A program made the translations under genes and the position numbers. Below, one piece after another: positions 20,510 to 29,679 of a DNA stretch of 64,000 nucleotides. Below the pieces are notes generated by a model, which saw only the letters and a list, made by a program, of their open reading frames with translations, was not told the DNA's origin and made no database searches. Source of the DNA: Chelatococcus asaccharovorans (GTDB lineage Bacteria > Pseudomonadota > Alphaproteobacteria > Rhizobiales > Beijerinckiaceae); assembly GCF_003201475.1 (NCBI RefSeq), contig NZ_QJJK01000004.1:318631-382630 (forward strand), in the 5' to 3' direction. Each line of letters starts with the position of its first letter. The stretch's first letter is position 1.

Positions 20510-21889
20510 ATGCAGGACAGCGAAAGCCCCAAGGTCGACCGGGAAGCGAACCGCCTCTCGGCGCGCGCGGCGCGCTATGCCCGCGTCGGACGGGATGTCG
20601 GCGGGATTGCGGCGAAGCTTGCCGGTGCCCGCGCCTTGGGATTGACCACTGACCGCGAGCAGAACGCCGGGGACCTGATGCGGGCACTGGGCGGCCTCAA
20701 GGGGCCGCTGATGAAGGTGGCGCAGCTTCTCTCCACCATTCCCGATGCCCTGCCGCCGGAATATGCGACCGAACTGCAAAAGCTGCAGGCCGAGGCCCCG
20801 CCCATGGGGGCCGCCTTCGTGAAGCGGCGGATGATGAGCGAACTCGGTCCGGATTGGGCCGGGCGCTTCGCCTCGTTCGATCTGAAGCCGGCGGCCGCGG
20901 CCTCGCTCGGCCAGGTCCATCGCGCCACGGCGCATGACGGTACGGCGCTTGCCTGCAAGCTGCAGTATCCGGACATGCAGTCCGCGGTGGAGGCGGACCT
21001 CGTGCAGCTTGGCCTCGTCATGAAGCTGCAGCGCCGCTTCAATCCCTCCATCGATACACGCGAGATCGCGACCGAGATCGGCGCGCGTCTGCGTGAGGAA
21101 TTGGATTATCGCCGGGAGGCGAAACACGCCGCGCTCTATCGGCTCATGCTGGCCGATGTGCCTGATGTGCGCGTGCCGCGCGTCCATGCGGACCTCTCGA
21201 CCGGGCGGCTTCTGACGCTGGACTGGCTGCAGGGCGAGCGGCTGCTCGATTTCCGACACGCCTCTCTTGAGACGCGCAATCGGCTCGCCCGCGTCATGTT
21301 CGGCGCGTGGTGGCATCCCTTCAGCCACTATGGCGTCATCCATGGCGATCCGCATCTCGGCAATTACACTGTCTTCCGGGGTGGGGCCGACAACGATGCG
21401 CAAGGCATCAATCTCCTGGACTACGGCTGTATCCGCATTTTTCCGCCGGCCTTTGTCGGCGGGGTCGTGGATCTCTATCGCGGGCTTCTGGAGGGCGATG
21501 AGGCGCGTGTGGTGCAGGCCTATGAAACATGGGGGTTCCGGGGGCTCACCCGCGAGCTCATCAGTGTCCTGAACATGTGGGCGCGTTTCATCTATGGCCC
21601 GCTGCTGGACGACCGCGTGCGGACGATCGCCGACGGGGTGGCGCCGGGGGAATACGGCCGGCGCGAGGCCTGGCGCGTCAAACAGGCGCTGAAGGAGAAG
21701 GGCCCGGTCCGCATCCCGCGTGAATTCGTCTTCATGGATCGCGCGGCGATCGGACTCGGGGCTGTCTTCCTACATCTCAAGGCTGAATTGAACTTCCATC
21801 GCCTCTTCGAAGCTGAGATCGAAGGCTTTGATCTCGGCGTGGTGCAGGATCGGCAGGCGAAGGTGCTCGCGGAGAGCGGATTGGCCTGA
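20510..21889 (+). CDS. ABC1/UbiB-family atypical kinase
   Basis: The 459-residue protein belongs to the ABC1 (AarF/UbiB/ADCK) family, whose members support ubiquinone and lipid metabolism. Seen are an alanine-rich loop AAAASLGQVHRA in place of the usual glycine loop, the putative ATP lysine in ACKLQYP, the catalytic HGDPHLGNYTVF and the metal-binding LLDYG. The N-terminal KxGQ motif of the family appears as KVAQ. The ATG at 20510 follows GGGAGAG. There is no C-terminal membrane pair as in E. coli UbiB, so it is a soluble subfamily and need not be UbiB itself. Confidence 0.85.
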   Translation: MQDSESPKVDREANRLSARAARYARVGRDVGGIAAKLAGARALGLTTDREQNAGDLMRALGGLKGPLMKVAQLLSTIPDALPPEYATELQKLQAEAPPMGAAFVKRRMMSELGPDWAGRFASFDLKPAAAASLGQVHRATAHDGTALACKLQYPDMQSAVEADLVQLGLVMKLQRRFNPSIDTREIATEIGARLREELDYRREAKHAALYRLMLADVPDVRVPRVHADLSTGRLLTLDWLQGERLLDFRHASLETRNRLARVMFGAWWHPFSHYGVIHGDPHLGNYTVFRGGADNDAQGINLLDYGCIRIFPPAFVGGVVDLYRGLLEGDEARVVQAYETWGFRGLTRELISVLNMWARFIYGPLLDDRVRTIADGVAPGEYGRREAWRVKQALKEKGPVRIPREFVFMDRAAIGLGAVFLHLKAELNFHRLFEAEIEGFDLGVVQDRQAKVLAESGLA

Positions 21890-22018
21890 GCTGTGCGAAG
21901 CGGAACCCGTTTTCCGTTGGCCCTATAGAGTTTTCGAATGACGCTCAGGCGTTGCAAGGCGCATTGGCATGGGGTAAAGCCCCTTCCAGGAAACGTGACA
22001 GCAGCCTGAGGGAACACT

Positions 22019-22174
22019 ATGGCCCAAGCCGCCGAAGCCAAAGCCCACCATGCGCCGCCGGCGATGGATTATGGTGAGCACGAGCGCACCTACCAGGGCT
22101 TCATCGTTGGGGCGAAATGGGGCGGCATTGCGGTCTGTGCCATTCTCGTCCTGATGGCAATCTTCCTGCTCTGA
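22019..22174 (+). CDS. aa3-type cytochrome c oxidase subunit IV (51 aa)
   Basis: This small gene codes for 51 residues: a soluble head with DYGEHERTYQGFIVGAKWG followed by a single membrane helix to the C-terminus. That arrangement and the HERTYQGF motif match the bacterial aa3 oxidase subunit IV family, a one-helix accessory subunit found in Alphaproteobacteria. A CTGAGGGAAC ribosome-binding site precedes the ATG. It lies alone, between the ABC1 kinase and the pnt operon, which all relate to respiration or redox balance. Confidence 0.88.
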   Translation: MAQAAEAKAHHAPPAMDYGEHERTYQGFIVGAKWGGIAVCAILVLMAIFLL

Positions 22175-22382
22175 TTTTGCAATTTCGCTGATCGATAGAC
22201 GGCTGGGTCTCCGCCGTGCGTGATGAGATGCGCAAGGCGAATGGATCGTTTGGCGTAACCTTTGACGACGCGCCGCAAGGCGCCCGTCCCCCTAACCCGG
22301 GAGAGACTGTCGGCCCGCCATGGCCGCCGTGCCGTCTCTCGCCGCTGCCCACGCTGTTATCGCCGTTCTGGAGTGGTTCACG

Positions 22383-23522
22383 ATGCTGATCGCCGTCCCC
22401 GCCGAGACCGAGCAGAATGAAGGGCGCGTCGCTGCGACGCCCGAGACGGTGAAGAAATTCCTGGGCCTTGGGGCCGAGGTGGTCGTGCAGAGCGGGGCGG
22501 GTTTGCGCTCCGGTGTGACCGATGCGGACTATACCGAGGCTGGCGCGCGCATCGCGGCCACTCCCGGCGAGACGCTCAGCGGCGCCGACGTGGTGCTGAA
22601 GGTGCGGCGCCCGAGTGCCTCGGAGCTGCCGTTGATCAAGCGCGGCGCGCTTGTCATCGCCGTCCTCGACCCCTACGGGGACGAGGCTGCCGTGAAGAGC
22701 TGGGCGGACGCCGGCATCTCGGCCTTTTCCATGGAATTCATGCCGCGCATCACCCGCGCGCAGGTGATGGATGTGCTGTCGTCGCAGGCAAACCTCGCCG
22801 GCTATCGCGCGGTGATCGACGCCGCCGCCGAATATGGCCGCGCCTTGCCGATGATGATGACGGCGGCGGGCACCGTTCCCGCTGCGCGCGCCTTCATCAT
22901 GGGGGCGGGTGTCGCCGGGCTTCAGGCCATCGCGACGGCGCGGCGTCTCGGGGCGGTGGTGTCTGCGACCGACGTGCGCCCTGCCGCCAAGGAGCAGGTG
23001 GCCTCGCTCGGCGCCAAGTTCATCGCCGTCGAGGACGAGGAGTTCAAGGCGGCCGAGACGGCGGGCGGCTACGCCAAGCAGATGTCGGCGGAATATCAGG
23101 CCAAACAGGCCGAACTGACCGCGAGCCATATTTCCAAGCAGGATATCGTCATCACGACGGCGTTGATCCCCGGTCGCCCCGCGCCGAAGCTGATCACCGC
23201 CGCCATGGTAGCCTCGATGCGGCCGGGATCGGTGATCGTCGATCTGGCGGTGGAGCGCGGCGGCAATGTCGAGGGCGCGGTTCCGGGCGAAGTGGTGGTG
23301 ACGGCGAATGGCGTGAAGATCGTCGGCCATCTCAACGTGCCCGGCCGTCTCGCTGCCACGGCCTCGAGCCTTTACGCCAAGAACCTTTATGCCTTTGCCG
23401 AGACGCTGATCGACAAGGCGTCGAAGGCGCTGGCCGTGAACTGGGACGACGAACTCGTCAAGGCGACGGCCCTGACGCGGGACGGCGCCATCGTGCACCC
23501 GGCTTTCCTGCCGAAAGCCTGA
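22383..23522 (+). CDS. pntAA: NAD(P)+ transhydrogenase subunit alpha, part 1
   Basis: This is the NAD(H)-binding domain I of the proton-pumping transhydrogenase, a peripheral cytoplasmic subunit. It begins MLIAVPAETEQNEGRVAATP, the alanine dehydrogenase/PNT N-terminal domain, and continues with the Rossmann motif GAGVAGLQAIATARRLGAVV. At 379 residues it lacks the membrane segments, which are encoded by the next gene, as usual in this class. I used the ATG at 22383; an ATG at 22320 would add 21 residues before the conserved start. Confidence 0.93.
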   Translation: MLIAVPAETEQNEGRVAATPETVKKFLGLGAEVVVQSGAGLRSGVTDADYTEAGARIAATPGETLSGADVVLKVRRPSASELPLIKRGALVIAVLDPYGDEAAVKSWADAGISAFSMEFMPRITRAQVMDVLSSQANLAGYRAVIDAAAEYGRALPMMMTAAGTVPAARAFIMGAGVAGLQAIATARRLGAVVSATDVRPAAKEQVASLGAKFIAVEDEEFKAAETAGGYAKQMSAEYQAKQAELTASHISKQDIVITTALIPGRPAPKLITAAMVASMRPGSVIVDLAVERGGNVEGAVPGEVVVTANGVKIVGHLNVPGRLAATASSLYAKNLYAFAETLIDKASKALAVNWDDELVKATALTRDGAIVHPAFLPKA

Positions 23523-23599
23523 TGACGACAGACGAGACCCTTCTTCCCCGATTTCCCTGATTACAGAACCACACCGGTATCAACGAGGGAGTGCGAGCG

Positions 23600-24049
23600 A
23601 TGGCCAATCTTACGCCGGAGGAAGCGCTCGAACGCGCCCGTGCGGCAGCCGAAGCGGCCCGGCAGGCCGCGGAGGCGGCGCAGACCTATGCGGACTATGC
23701 CGCCGATATGGTGGGCAGTGTTGCCCATGCCGCGACGGGCGGAGCGGTTGACCCCACCGTTTTCCGTTTAGCGATCTTCGTGCTCGCGGTCTTCGTGGGC
23801 TACTACGTGGTGTGGTCGGTCACGCCGGCCTTGCACACGCCGCTGATGTCCGTCACCAACGCCATCTCGTCGGTGATCGTCGTGGGCGCACTGCTCGCCG
23901 TCGGCGTCTCGGCGATGCCCGATCTCGGCGCCGGCCCCTGGTGGGCCAAGGCCTTCGGCTTCATCGCGCTGATCCTCGCCTCCATCAATATCTTCGGTGG
24001 CTTCCTGGTGACCCAGCGCATGCTCGCCATGTACAAGAAGAAGGGCTGA
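23600..24049 (+). CDS. pntAB: NAD(P)+ transhydrogenase subunit alpha, part 2
   Basis: This 149-residue membrane protein supplies the first group of helices of domain II. A charged alanine-rich head ([20 protein letters not shown]) precedes three to four helices and the [20 protein letters not shown]-terminus typical of PntAB. The ATG at 23600 follows GAGGGAG; a GTG nine bases earlier is less likely. It lies between pntAA and pntB, 5 bp ahead of the latter. Confidence 0.93.
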   Translation: MANLTPEEALERARAAAEAARQAAEAAQTYADYAADMVGSVAHAATGGAVDPTVFRLAIFVLAVFVGYYVVWSVTPALHTPLMSVTNAISSVIVVGALLAVGVSAMPDLGAGPWWAKAFGFIALILASINIFGGFLVTQRMLAMYKKKG

Positions 24050-24054
24050 GGGAC

Positions 24055-25455
24055 ATGGCTGCCAATCTGTCTGCGCTGCTCTATCTCGTCGCCGGCGTCC
24101 TCTTCATCCTGGCGCTACGGGGCCTCTCGTCTCCGGCCACCTCCCGCAAGGGCAATCTCTACGGCATGGTCGGCATGGGGATCGCGATCCTCACGACCGT
24201 CGTGTTCCATCCGCCGGCGGATGTCGGGAGCTGGCTCATCATCATTTTGGGCATGGCGATCGGCGGCGGTATCGGCGCGGTCGTCGCCAAGCGCGTGCCC
24301 ATGACGGCGATGCCGCAACTCGTGGCGGCCTTCCATTCCGGCGTCGGCCTCGCCGCGGTGTTCGTTGCAGCGGGCGCCCTTTATGCCCCGGAAGCCTTCG
24401 GCCTCGGCTCTGTCGGCACCATCCACGGTGGAAGCCTCGTCGAGATGTCGCTCGGCGTGGCGATCGGCGCGGTAACCTTCACCGGTTCGATCATCGCCTT
24501 CCTGAAGCTTGACGGCCGCATGTCCGGCAAGCCGATCATGCTGCCGCAGCGCCATCTCCTCAATATCGTGCTCGGCGCCCTCCTCGTCGTGCTGATCGCC
24601 GTCTTCGTCGCCACCGAGAGCCATGTCGTCTTCTGGTTCATCGCGCTGGTCTCGTTCGTCCTCGGTGTCACGCTGATCATCCCGATCGGCGGCGCGGACA
24701 TGCCGGTCGTCGTGTCCATGCTCAACTCCTATTCGGGGTGGGCGGCCGCCGGCATCGGCTTCACGCTCGGCAATCTGGCGCTGATCATCACGGGTGCCCT
24801 CGTCGGCTCCTCGGGCGCGATCCTGTCCTACATCATGTGCAAGGGCATGAACCGCTCGTTCATCTCGGTCATTCTCGGCGGCTTCGGTGGTGACAGTGCG
24901 GCGGCTGCCGGCGGCGGCGCCGTCGAGACGCGCCCGGTCAAGCAGGGCTCAGCCGACGACGCGGCCTTCCTGATGAAGAACGCCGCGAAGGTCATCATCG
25001 TGCCCGGCTACGGCATGGCGGTGGCGCAGGCGCAGCACGCGCTGCGCGAAATGGCCGACAAGCTCAAGGAAGAGGGCGTCGAGGTCAAATATGCGATCCA
25101 TCCGGTCGCCGGCCGCATGCCCGGCCACATGAACGTTCTGCTCGCCGAGGCAAACGTGCCCTACGACGAGGTGTTCGAGCTGGAGGACATCAACTCGGAA
25201 TTCGCGCAGGCCGACGTCGCCTTCGTCATCGGCGCGAATGACGTGACCAATCCGGCCGCCAAGACCGACCCCGCCTCGCCGATCTTCGGCATGCCCATCC
25301 TCGACGTGGAGAAGGCCAAGACCGTTCTCTTCATCAAGCGCGGCATGGGTTCCGGTTACGCGGGCGTCGAGAACGAGCTGTTCTTCAAGGACAACACCAT
25401 GATGCTGTTTGGCGATGCCAAGAAGATGGTGGAAAGTATCCTCAAGTCGCTGTGA
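24055..25455 (+). CDS. pntB: NAD(P)+ transhydrogenase subunit beta
   Basis: PntB combines the remaining membrane helices with the NADP(H)-binding domain III. The N-terminal two thirds are hydrophobic; the C-terminal domain (about residues 290-466) shows VPGYGMAVAQAQHALREMA, the HPVAGRMPGHMNVLLAEA loop and VIGANDVTNPAA, all hallmarks of domain III. Length is 466 residues. The ATG at 24055 has GAGGGAC upstream. The complete enzyme links NADPH supply to the proton gradient. Confidence 0.95.
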   Translation: MAANLSALLYLVAGVLFILALRGLSSPATSRKGNLYGMVGMGIAILTTVVFHPPADVGSWLIIILGMAIGGGIGAVVAKRVPMTAMPQLVAAFHSGVGLAAVFVAAGALYAPEAFGLGSVGTIHGGSLVEMSLGVAIGAVTFTGSIIAFLKLDGRMSGKPIMLPQRHLLNIVLGALLVVLIAVFVATESHVVFWFIALVSFVLGVTLIIPIGGADMPVVVSMLNSYSGWAAAGIGFTLGNLALIITGALVGSSGAILSYIMCKGMNRSFISVILGGFGGDSAAAAGGGAVETRPVKQGSADDAAFLMKNAAKVIIVPGYGMAVAQAQHALREMADKLKEEGVEVKYAIHPVAGRMPGHMNVLLAEANVPYDEVFELEDINSEFAQADVAFVIGANDVTNPAAKTDPASPIFGMPILDVEKAKTVLFIKRGMGSGYAGVENELFFKDNTMMLFGDAKKMVESILKSL

Positions 25456-25540
25456 GCTGGCTCGCCTGTGAGTTGGCCCCGGCGGGTCTCCAGCCATCGC
25501 CGCAGAAATGGGCTTCGGGTCCTGAAGAAAGGAGGGCGGC

Positions 25541-26575
25541 TTGTCGGACGCCAAGCATCCCCCCGTGATGCCGCCTTCGCCGCCTCCCAATCTCCCCCCG
25601 GCCCCGCCGGAGGGAGCCTTTCCCGGCTTGCCGCCGCGCCCGCCGGAGGCGCCGCCGCGCATTCGCCGCAACTGGCGGCGCCTTGTCGCGCTCGTGATCG
25701 GCGTGGCCGCGCTCGCCTATCTCGTCGCGCTCGGGGCGCTCTACAGCCAGCAGCGGCACTATCTCTTTCCGCTTGATCCGACGCGGGCCGATCCCGCCGT
25801 GGCCGGGATTCCAGGGCTCACGGAGACGACCATCCGCACCGAAGACGGCGAAACGCTGGTCGCCTGGGTGCTGCCCCCGCAGGAGGGCAAGCCGGTCCTT
25901 GTCTATTTCCACGGACAAAGCGGTAATCTCGCCCGCCCAGGCCGGCTCGACCGCTACAAGGCGCTCGCCGCGGATGGCGAGGGCCTGTTCGTCGTCAGCT
26001 ACCGCGGCTATGGCGGCTCCACGGGCGCCCCCTCCGAGGAAGGGCTGCGGGCGGACGCGCGGGCCGCCTACAAGGCAGCCGCCGAGCGGTTCGGTTCAGA
26101 CCGCCTTGTCGCCTATGGCGAATCGCTGGGAACCGGCGTTGCCGTCGGGCTCGCGGCGGAGGTGCCGGTCAAGGGTCTCATTCTGGAGGCGCCCTATGTG
26201 TCAACGGCCGAGGTCGGCGCCGAGCGCTATCCCTGGGCGCCGGTGAAGCTCCTGATGCGCGACCAGTTCCGGTCGGATGAACTCATCGGCAAGGTGCGCG
26301 CGCCAATCCTGATCCTGCACGGGGTCAAGGACCATATCATCCCCTACGTGCAGGGCGTCACGCTGTTCAATCTGGCCCCGGGTCCCAAGCGGCTGGTGTC
26401 GTTTCCGGATGGTGACCATGTGGACCTGCCCGACCATGGGTCGATCCCGCAGGTCGCCATGTTCCTGCGCGATATCGAGGGCACGACGCCGATGCCGCAG
26501 GCGCAGACGCGCGTGGTGCGCGAAATTGCTTCGGAGCCGGAAAAAGTGCCCGCGCCCGCCGGAGAGTCGCGATAG
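25541..26575 (+). CDS. Alpha/beta hydrolase, membrane-anchored
   Basis: The 344-residue protein has a proline-rich N-terminus, one membrane helix (about residues 47-70) and an alpha/beta hydrolase domain. The fold is shown by LVYFHGQSGN, the nucleophile elbow AYGESLGTG (Ser about 191), LHGVKDHIIP with the acid Asp, and DGDHVDL with the catalytic His. It resembles the ABHD13/Bem46-type group, whose substrates are not established. The start is TTG at 25541, chosen for the strong GAAAGGAGGGCGGC just before it. No ATG is nearby. Confidence 0.83.
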   Translation: MSDAKHPPVMPPSPPPNLPPAPPEGAFPGLPPRPPEAPPRIRRNWRRLVALVIGVAALAYLVALGALYSQQRHYLFPLDPTRADPAVAGIPGLTETTIRTEDGETLVAWVLPPQEGKPVLVYFHGQSGNLARPGRLDRYKALAADGEGLFVVSYRGYGGSTGAPSEEGLRADARAAYKAAAERFGSDRLVAYGESLGTGVAVGLAAEVPVKGLILEAPYVSTAEVGAERYPWAPVKLLMRDQFRSDELIGKVRAPILILHGVKDHIIPYVQGVTLFNLAPGPKRLVSFPDGDHVDLPDHGSIPQVAMFLRDIEGTTPMPQAQTRVVREIASEPEKVPAPAGESR

Positions 26576-27022
26576 GCGGGACCGGGGTGCGCCTTGGCGG
26601 GGATGCTTCCACGGGACGCCGTCCTTGCCGTACTCGCTGTCCCCAGCTTCCTTGGCGATACGGCGACTTGATGCGGCGATTTCGCGATGCGGCCAATCCC
26701 TTTCGTGCCGGATCCGGGACGCGCAGCGGCGCAGGTGTCTTGGAAGGGCGCGCCTGCGGAGGGTAAAGGAGCACCGGTCGCGATGTCCGGTGCCCGCATG
26801 ATGAGAGGAGCGGGAGGGCTCCTCCGCGAAGCCGGTCCGTCAAACCTGATGCCGATTGACGGGGCAGGTCCGGAGCGGCTCCGGAAGCGAAATTGCGCAT
26901 ATTCCGACGAAACCAGCGCTCATCTGGGTCGAAGGCGGATCCCTTACGGTCGGAACATGTATGCTACGTTAAACTGGAGCGCCGCGTTATGGCGCGGGCG
27001 TCTCGCCCGGCCGAGGGCCGCC
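26576..27022. other. Spacer with two hairpins after the hydrolase gene
   Basis: No gene is supported in these 447 bases. Two palindromes stand out: GAGGAGC (26805-26811) with GCTCCTC (26818-26824), and CCGGAGC-G-GCTCCGG (26870-26884). Neither is followed by a T run, so they are weak terminator candidates for either flanking gene. Confidence 0.45.
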
Positions 27023-27211
27023 CTAGTGGATGGATTTAGAGGCCATGCCATGTTGCAATTGCTCGAGCTCATCCTTGAGCTGCAGCTTCTTGCGTTTGAG
27101 CTCTGCTACTTTGAGCGTGCTGGCCGACGGACTTGAGAGTGTCGATTGAATCTCCTCCTCGAGGGCCTGATGCCGCCTCTTGAGCTCCATGATATGGGCC
27201 TGCAAAGACAT
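27023..27211 (-). CDS. DUF465/YdcH family small coiled-coil protein
   Basis: The product is 62 residues, nearly all helical and charged: MSLQAHIMELKRRHQALEEE, a short serine linker, then VAELKRKKLQLKDELEQLQ. This is the DUF465 (YdcH) signature, a family of unknown function frequent in Alphaproteobacteria. The ATG at 27209-27211 is preceded by AAAGAGGAGACAG. The longer frame to 27295 is not used because of that site and the family start. Confidence 0.87.
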   Translation of the reverse strand: MSLQAHIMELKRRHQALEEEIQSTLSSPSASTLKVAELKRKKLQLKDELEQLQHGMASKSIH

Positions 27212-27332
27212 CGGACTGTCTCCTCTTTCTGTGAGCATTCGCGACGGTAGTGTGACACAAGAGCGAGCGGCTGTGGAGCCTCGCTGTTTCCACATTGCGA
27301 AATCTTTGTGACGCTTCTTGGCCCTCCGCCTC

Positions 27333-27359
27333 TTGAATAGTGTGCTGATGCTCTATATA
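27333..27359 (+). promoter_or_regulatory. Likely tRNA-Glu promoter
   Basis: TTGAAT (27333-27338) and TATATA (27354-27359) are spaced by 15 bases, with the tRNA 5' end 16 bases after the second hexamer. This is a sigma70-type arrangement with a slightly short spacer. Confidence 0.5.
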
Positions 27360-27375
27360 GGGTCGGGCACTGAAC

Positions 27376-27451
27376 GCTCCCTTCGTCTAGCGGTCTAGGA
27401 CGTCGCCCTCTCACGGCGAAAACAGGGGTTCGATTCCCCTAGGGAGCGCCA
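27376..27451 (+). tRNA. tRNA-Glu (anticodon CTC)
   Basis: The 76-base gene folds as a full cloverleaf. The acceptor stem GCTCCCT pairs with AGGGAGC. The anticodon stem TCGCC/GGCGA encloses the loop CTCTCAC, giving anticodon CTC for GAG codons. The T arm contains GGTTCGATTCC. CCA is encoded at 27449-27451. The sequence aligns base for base with bacterial tRNA-Glu in the arms. Confidence 0.95.
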
Positions 27452-28478
27452 AGCATTTTCCAAGCACTTAGATGCAGGAAATGGCGGCAGTCGCGGCAAA
27501 ATTTGATGCGAGCGCTGGCCTTATCGAAATTTCGTGAAATTTTTTCACCGTCGGCCGGATGGGACGTTCGCTGGCCTCGGGTGACTTTTCCCTTTTCGCC
27601 GAGGCCTCCGCGCTATCTGCAAGGCGGTTGCGTTTGTCTGCTTTCTGGACATAGGTCCGCCGACCATGGCGCTGACGTGCCTTTCACGGGTCGATCCGCA
27701 GCGGCACGTTCTCCGGTGGTTTCCTGAGGAAACCCATGTCTGATTGTGAGGTAGCTGACTTCCCGGTCGCGCCAGAGAATGCAGCTTAGGTAAGCCTGAT
27801 CAGTGGGATTGGCGCTTCGGCTATCGCGCCCGAGCGCCCGGACTTTTTGGAGTCCTCTGAAGTCGGCGTCCAGGGCGACGCCTGCGATGGAAACCATCGC
27901 GCATTGGGCATTTTTTCCAGTGTCAGTTTGGATATGCCGCATGCGAGACGTGTACGAAGTATCCAGATATGATGATCGCAAAAAGAACGGCACTGTATTT
28001 CGTAAGTATCTGTACTTTTCTTTTTTCCCACAGAGCTTCCGGCATGAAGGCGTGAATAGCAAGATATGAAACAAGAAAACCTATGCCGAAAACGATCAGG
28101 TCTATAACGAAAAGCGGAAGTCGTAAGCCTTCAACAAGGAAGCGAAGCATGGGAATTGCGCCAGGACCGATATTCTGTTTCTCCCCTAACAGGTCCCTGC
28201 GTGAAAGGCAACGTGAGCAAATAGCGTAAAGGAATCGAGGTGCGCCGGGACGCTCTTCGGGCTGCGGACTTGGCCTCATGACTTGTAGAAGATCTACATC
28301 AATCCAGTTTTATCGATCCATTCCTTTGAAAAGGATGAGCCGGCTATCCGCCGCCGGACGAATGAGAAGCGGCAGCACTGGCGCCTCGAGGAGGCGCCTT
28401 GTGTCCCGGTCGATGGCCGTTTCGCGCGCGAGTGGCGCCTATCGCGGGGGCGACGTCGGCCCTGGCCGACCCCGGCGG
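27452..28478. other. AT-richer stretch after tRNA-Glu, little coding
   Basis: From about 27780 to 28340 the composition is much richer in A and T than elsewhere in the window. Apart from a possible small membrane protein (27923-28150) I see no gene. I found no integrase and no second copy of the tRNA 3' end. A hairpin GGCGCCTC-GAG-GAGGCGCC lies at 28380-28398, downstream of the thiolase gene, and may end that operon. Confidence 0.5.
27923..28150 (-). CDS. Possible small membrane protein (75 aa)
   Basis: From the ATG at 28148-28150 the frame codes for 75 residues with two hydrophobic segments (LPLFVIDLIVFGIGFLVSYL and YSAVLFAIIISGYFVHV) separated by a charged loop with EALWEKRKVQ. The two-helix pattern is protein-like and matches the local AT-rich composition, but there is no clear ribosome-binding site and I recognise no family. 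It could be a foreign gene or a chance frame. Confidence 0.35.
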   Translation of the reverse strand: MLRFLVEGLRLPLFVIDLIVFGIGFLVSYLAIHAFMPEALWEKRKVQILTKYSAVLFAIIISGYFVHVSHAAYPN

Positions 28479-29663
28479 TCAGAGCGCTTCGAGCGCGAGC
28501 GCGATGCCCTGCCCACCGCCGATGCAGAGCGTGACCATGCCCCTGCGGATTCCGTCACGCTTCATCGCATGGAGAAGGCGCGTCACCAGGATCGCTCCGG
28601 TCGCTCCGATCGGATGGCCATGGGCGATGGCGCCGCCTTCGACATTGACGAGGTCCTCCGGCAGGCCGAGCTCGCGCGCGACCGCGATGGGAACGGCGGC
28701 GAAAGCCTCGTTGATCTCGATGCGCTCGACGTCGCCGAGCGTCCAGCCCGCGCGTTCGAGCGCCTTGCGCACGGCCGGCACCGGCCCGAGACCGAACATG
28801 CCCGGCTCCACCGCCGCAACGCCATGGGCGGCCAGCCGACCGACTGGCTCAATGCCGCTCGCCTCCGCATAACCCCGGTCAGCGACGATCATCGCGGCAG
28901 CCCCGCTGTTGAGGCCGGGTGCATTACCCGCCGTAATCGTGCCCTGCTCCCGGAAGGCCGGTTTCAGTTTCGCCAAGATCTCGATCGTCGTATCCGGGCG
29001 TGGCGCTTCGTCGGTAGCAAAGAGCTCCGGCCCCTTCCGGCCCTGGAGTTCGACTGGGATGATTTCATCCATGAAGCTGCCCGCCTTCTGCGCCTCTGCG
29101 AAGCGCTGTTGCGAACGCACGGCGAATGCGTCCTGATCTCGACGCGTGATATTGAGTTTCGCGACAAGATCCTCGGTGTGCCAGCCGGAATGCTCGCCGG
29201 AGAAGGCGTCGTTGAGCCCATCGGTCAGCATGCTGTCGAGCATGGTCGCGGGACCCATCCGATAGCCCCAACGCCCGCCCTCGACCAGGTAGGGCGCTCG
29301 ATCCATGTTCTCCATGCCACCGGCGACCGCGACGGAGGCATCACCAGCGCGAATGTCCTGCGCGGCAGAAACGATTGCCTGCGCGCCGGACCCGCAGACG
29401 CGGTTGACCGTGAGCGCCGGCACGGCGACCGGCACGCCGCCGCCGATCGAGGCCTGGCGGGCCGGGTTCATCCGATTACCGGCCTGAACGACATTGCCCA
29501 TGACGACGGCGTCGAGTGCAGCCGGGTCGAGGCCGGCACGTTTCAACGTCTCGCGGACGACGATGGCGCCGAGCACCGTGGCCGGGGTTCCCTTCAATGC
29601 GCCGTTATAGCCGGCGATCGGGGTCCGCACGGGATGCGCAAGGACGATTTCGGTCTTCGACAT
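28479..29663 (-). CDS. Acetyl-CoA acetyltransferase (thiolase)
   Basis: This thiolase of 394 residues condenses or cleaves acyl-CoA. The acylated cysteine is Cys90 in NRVCGSGAQA; His350 in GHPIGATGA and Cys380 in CIGGGQGIA complete the active site. Size and motifs fit the biosynthetic/AtoB-BktB group, but chain-length preference cannot be read. The ATG at 29661-29663 follows CAGAGGAG. It starts 16 bp after the aldo/keto reductase stop and is last in the MarR-associated operon. Confidence 0.9.
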   Translation of the reverse strand: MSKTEIVLAHPVRTPIAGYNGALKGTPATVLGAIVVRETLKRAGLDPAALDAVVMGNVVQAGNRMNPARQASIGGGVPVAVPALTVNRVCGSGAQAIVSAAQDIRAGDASVAVAGGMENMDRAPYLVEGGRWGYRMGPATMLDSMLTDGLNDAFSGEHSGWHTEDLVAKLNITRRDQDAFAVRSQQRFAEAQKAGSFMDEIIPVELQGRKGPELFATDEAPRPDTTIEILAKLKPAFREQGTITAGNAPGLNSGAAAMIVADRGYAEASGIEPVGRLAAHGVAAVEPGMFGLGPVPAVRKALERAGWTLGDVERIEINEAFAAVPIAVARELGLPEDLVNVEGGAIAHGHPIGATGAILVTRLLHAMKRDGIRRGMVTLCIGGGQGIALALEAL

Positions 29664-29679
29664 GATGAACTCCTCTGCT

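Noticed and set aside
27613-28074. 153-codon minus-strand frame
   Set aside because: Mixed Cys/Arg/Ser-rich sequence, no start signal, overlaps a better small membrane frame.
27376-28478. Integrative element at tRNA-Glu
   Set aside because: No integrase gene and no second copy of the tRNA 3' end was found in the AT-rich stretch.
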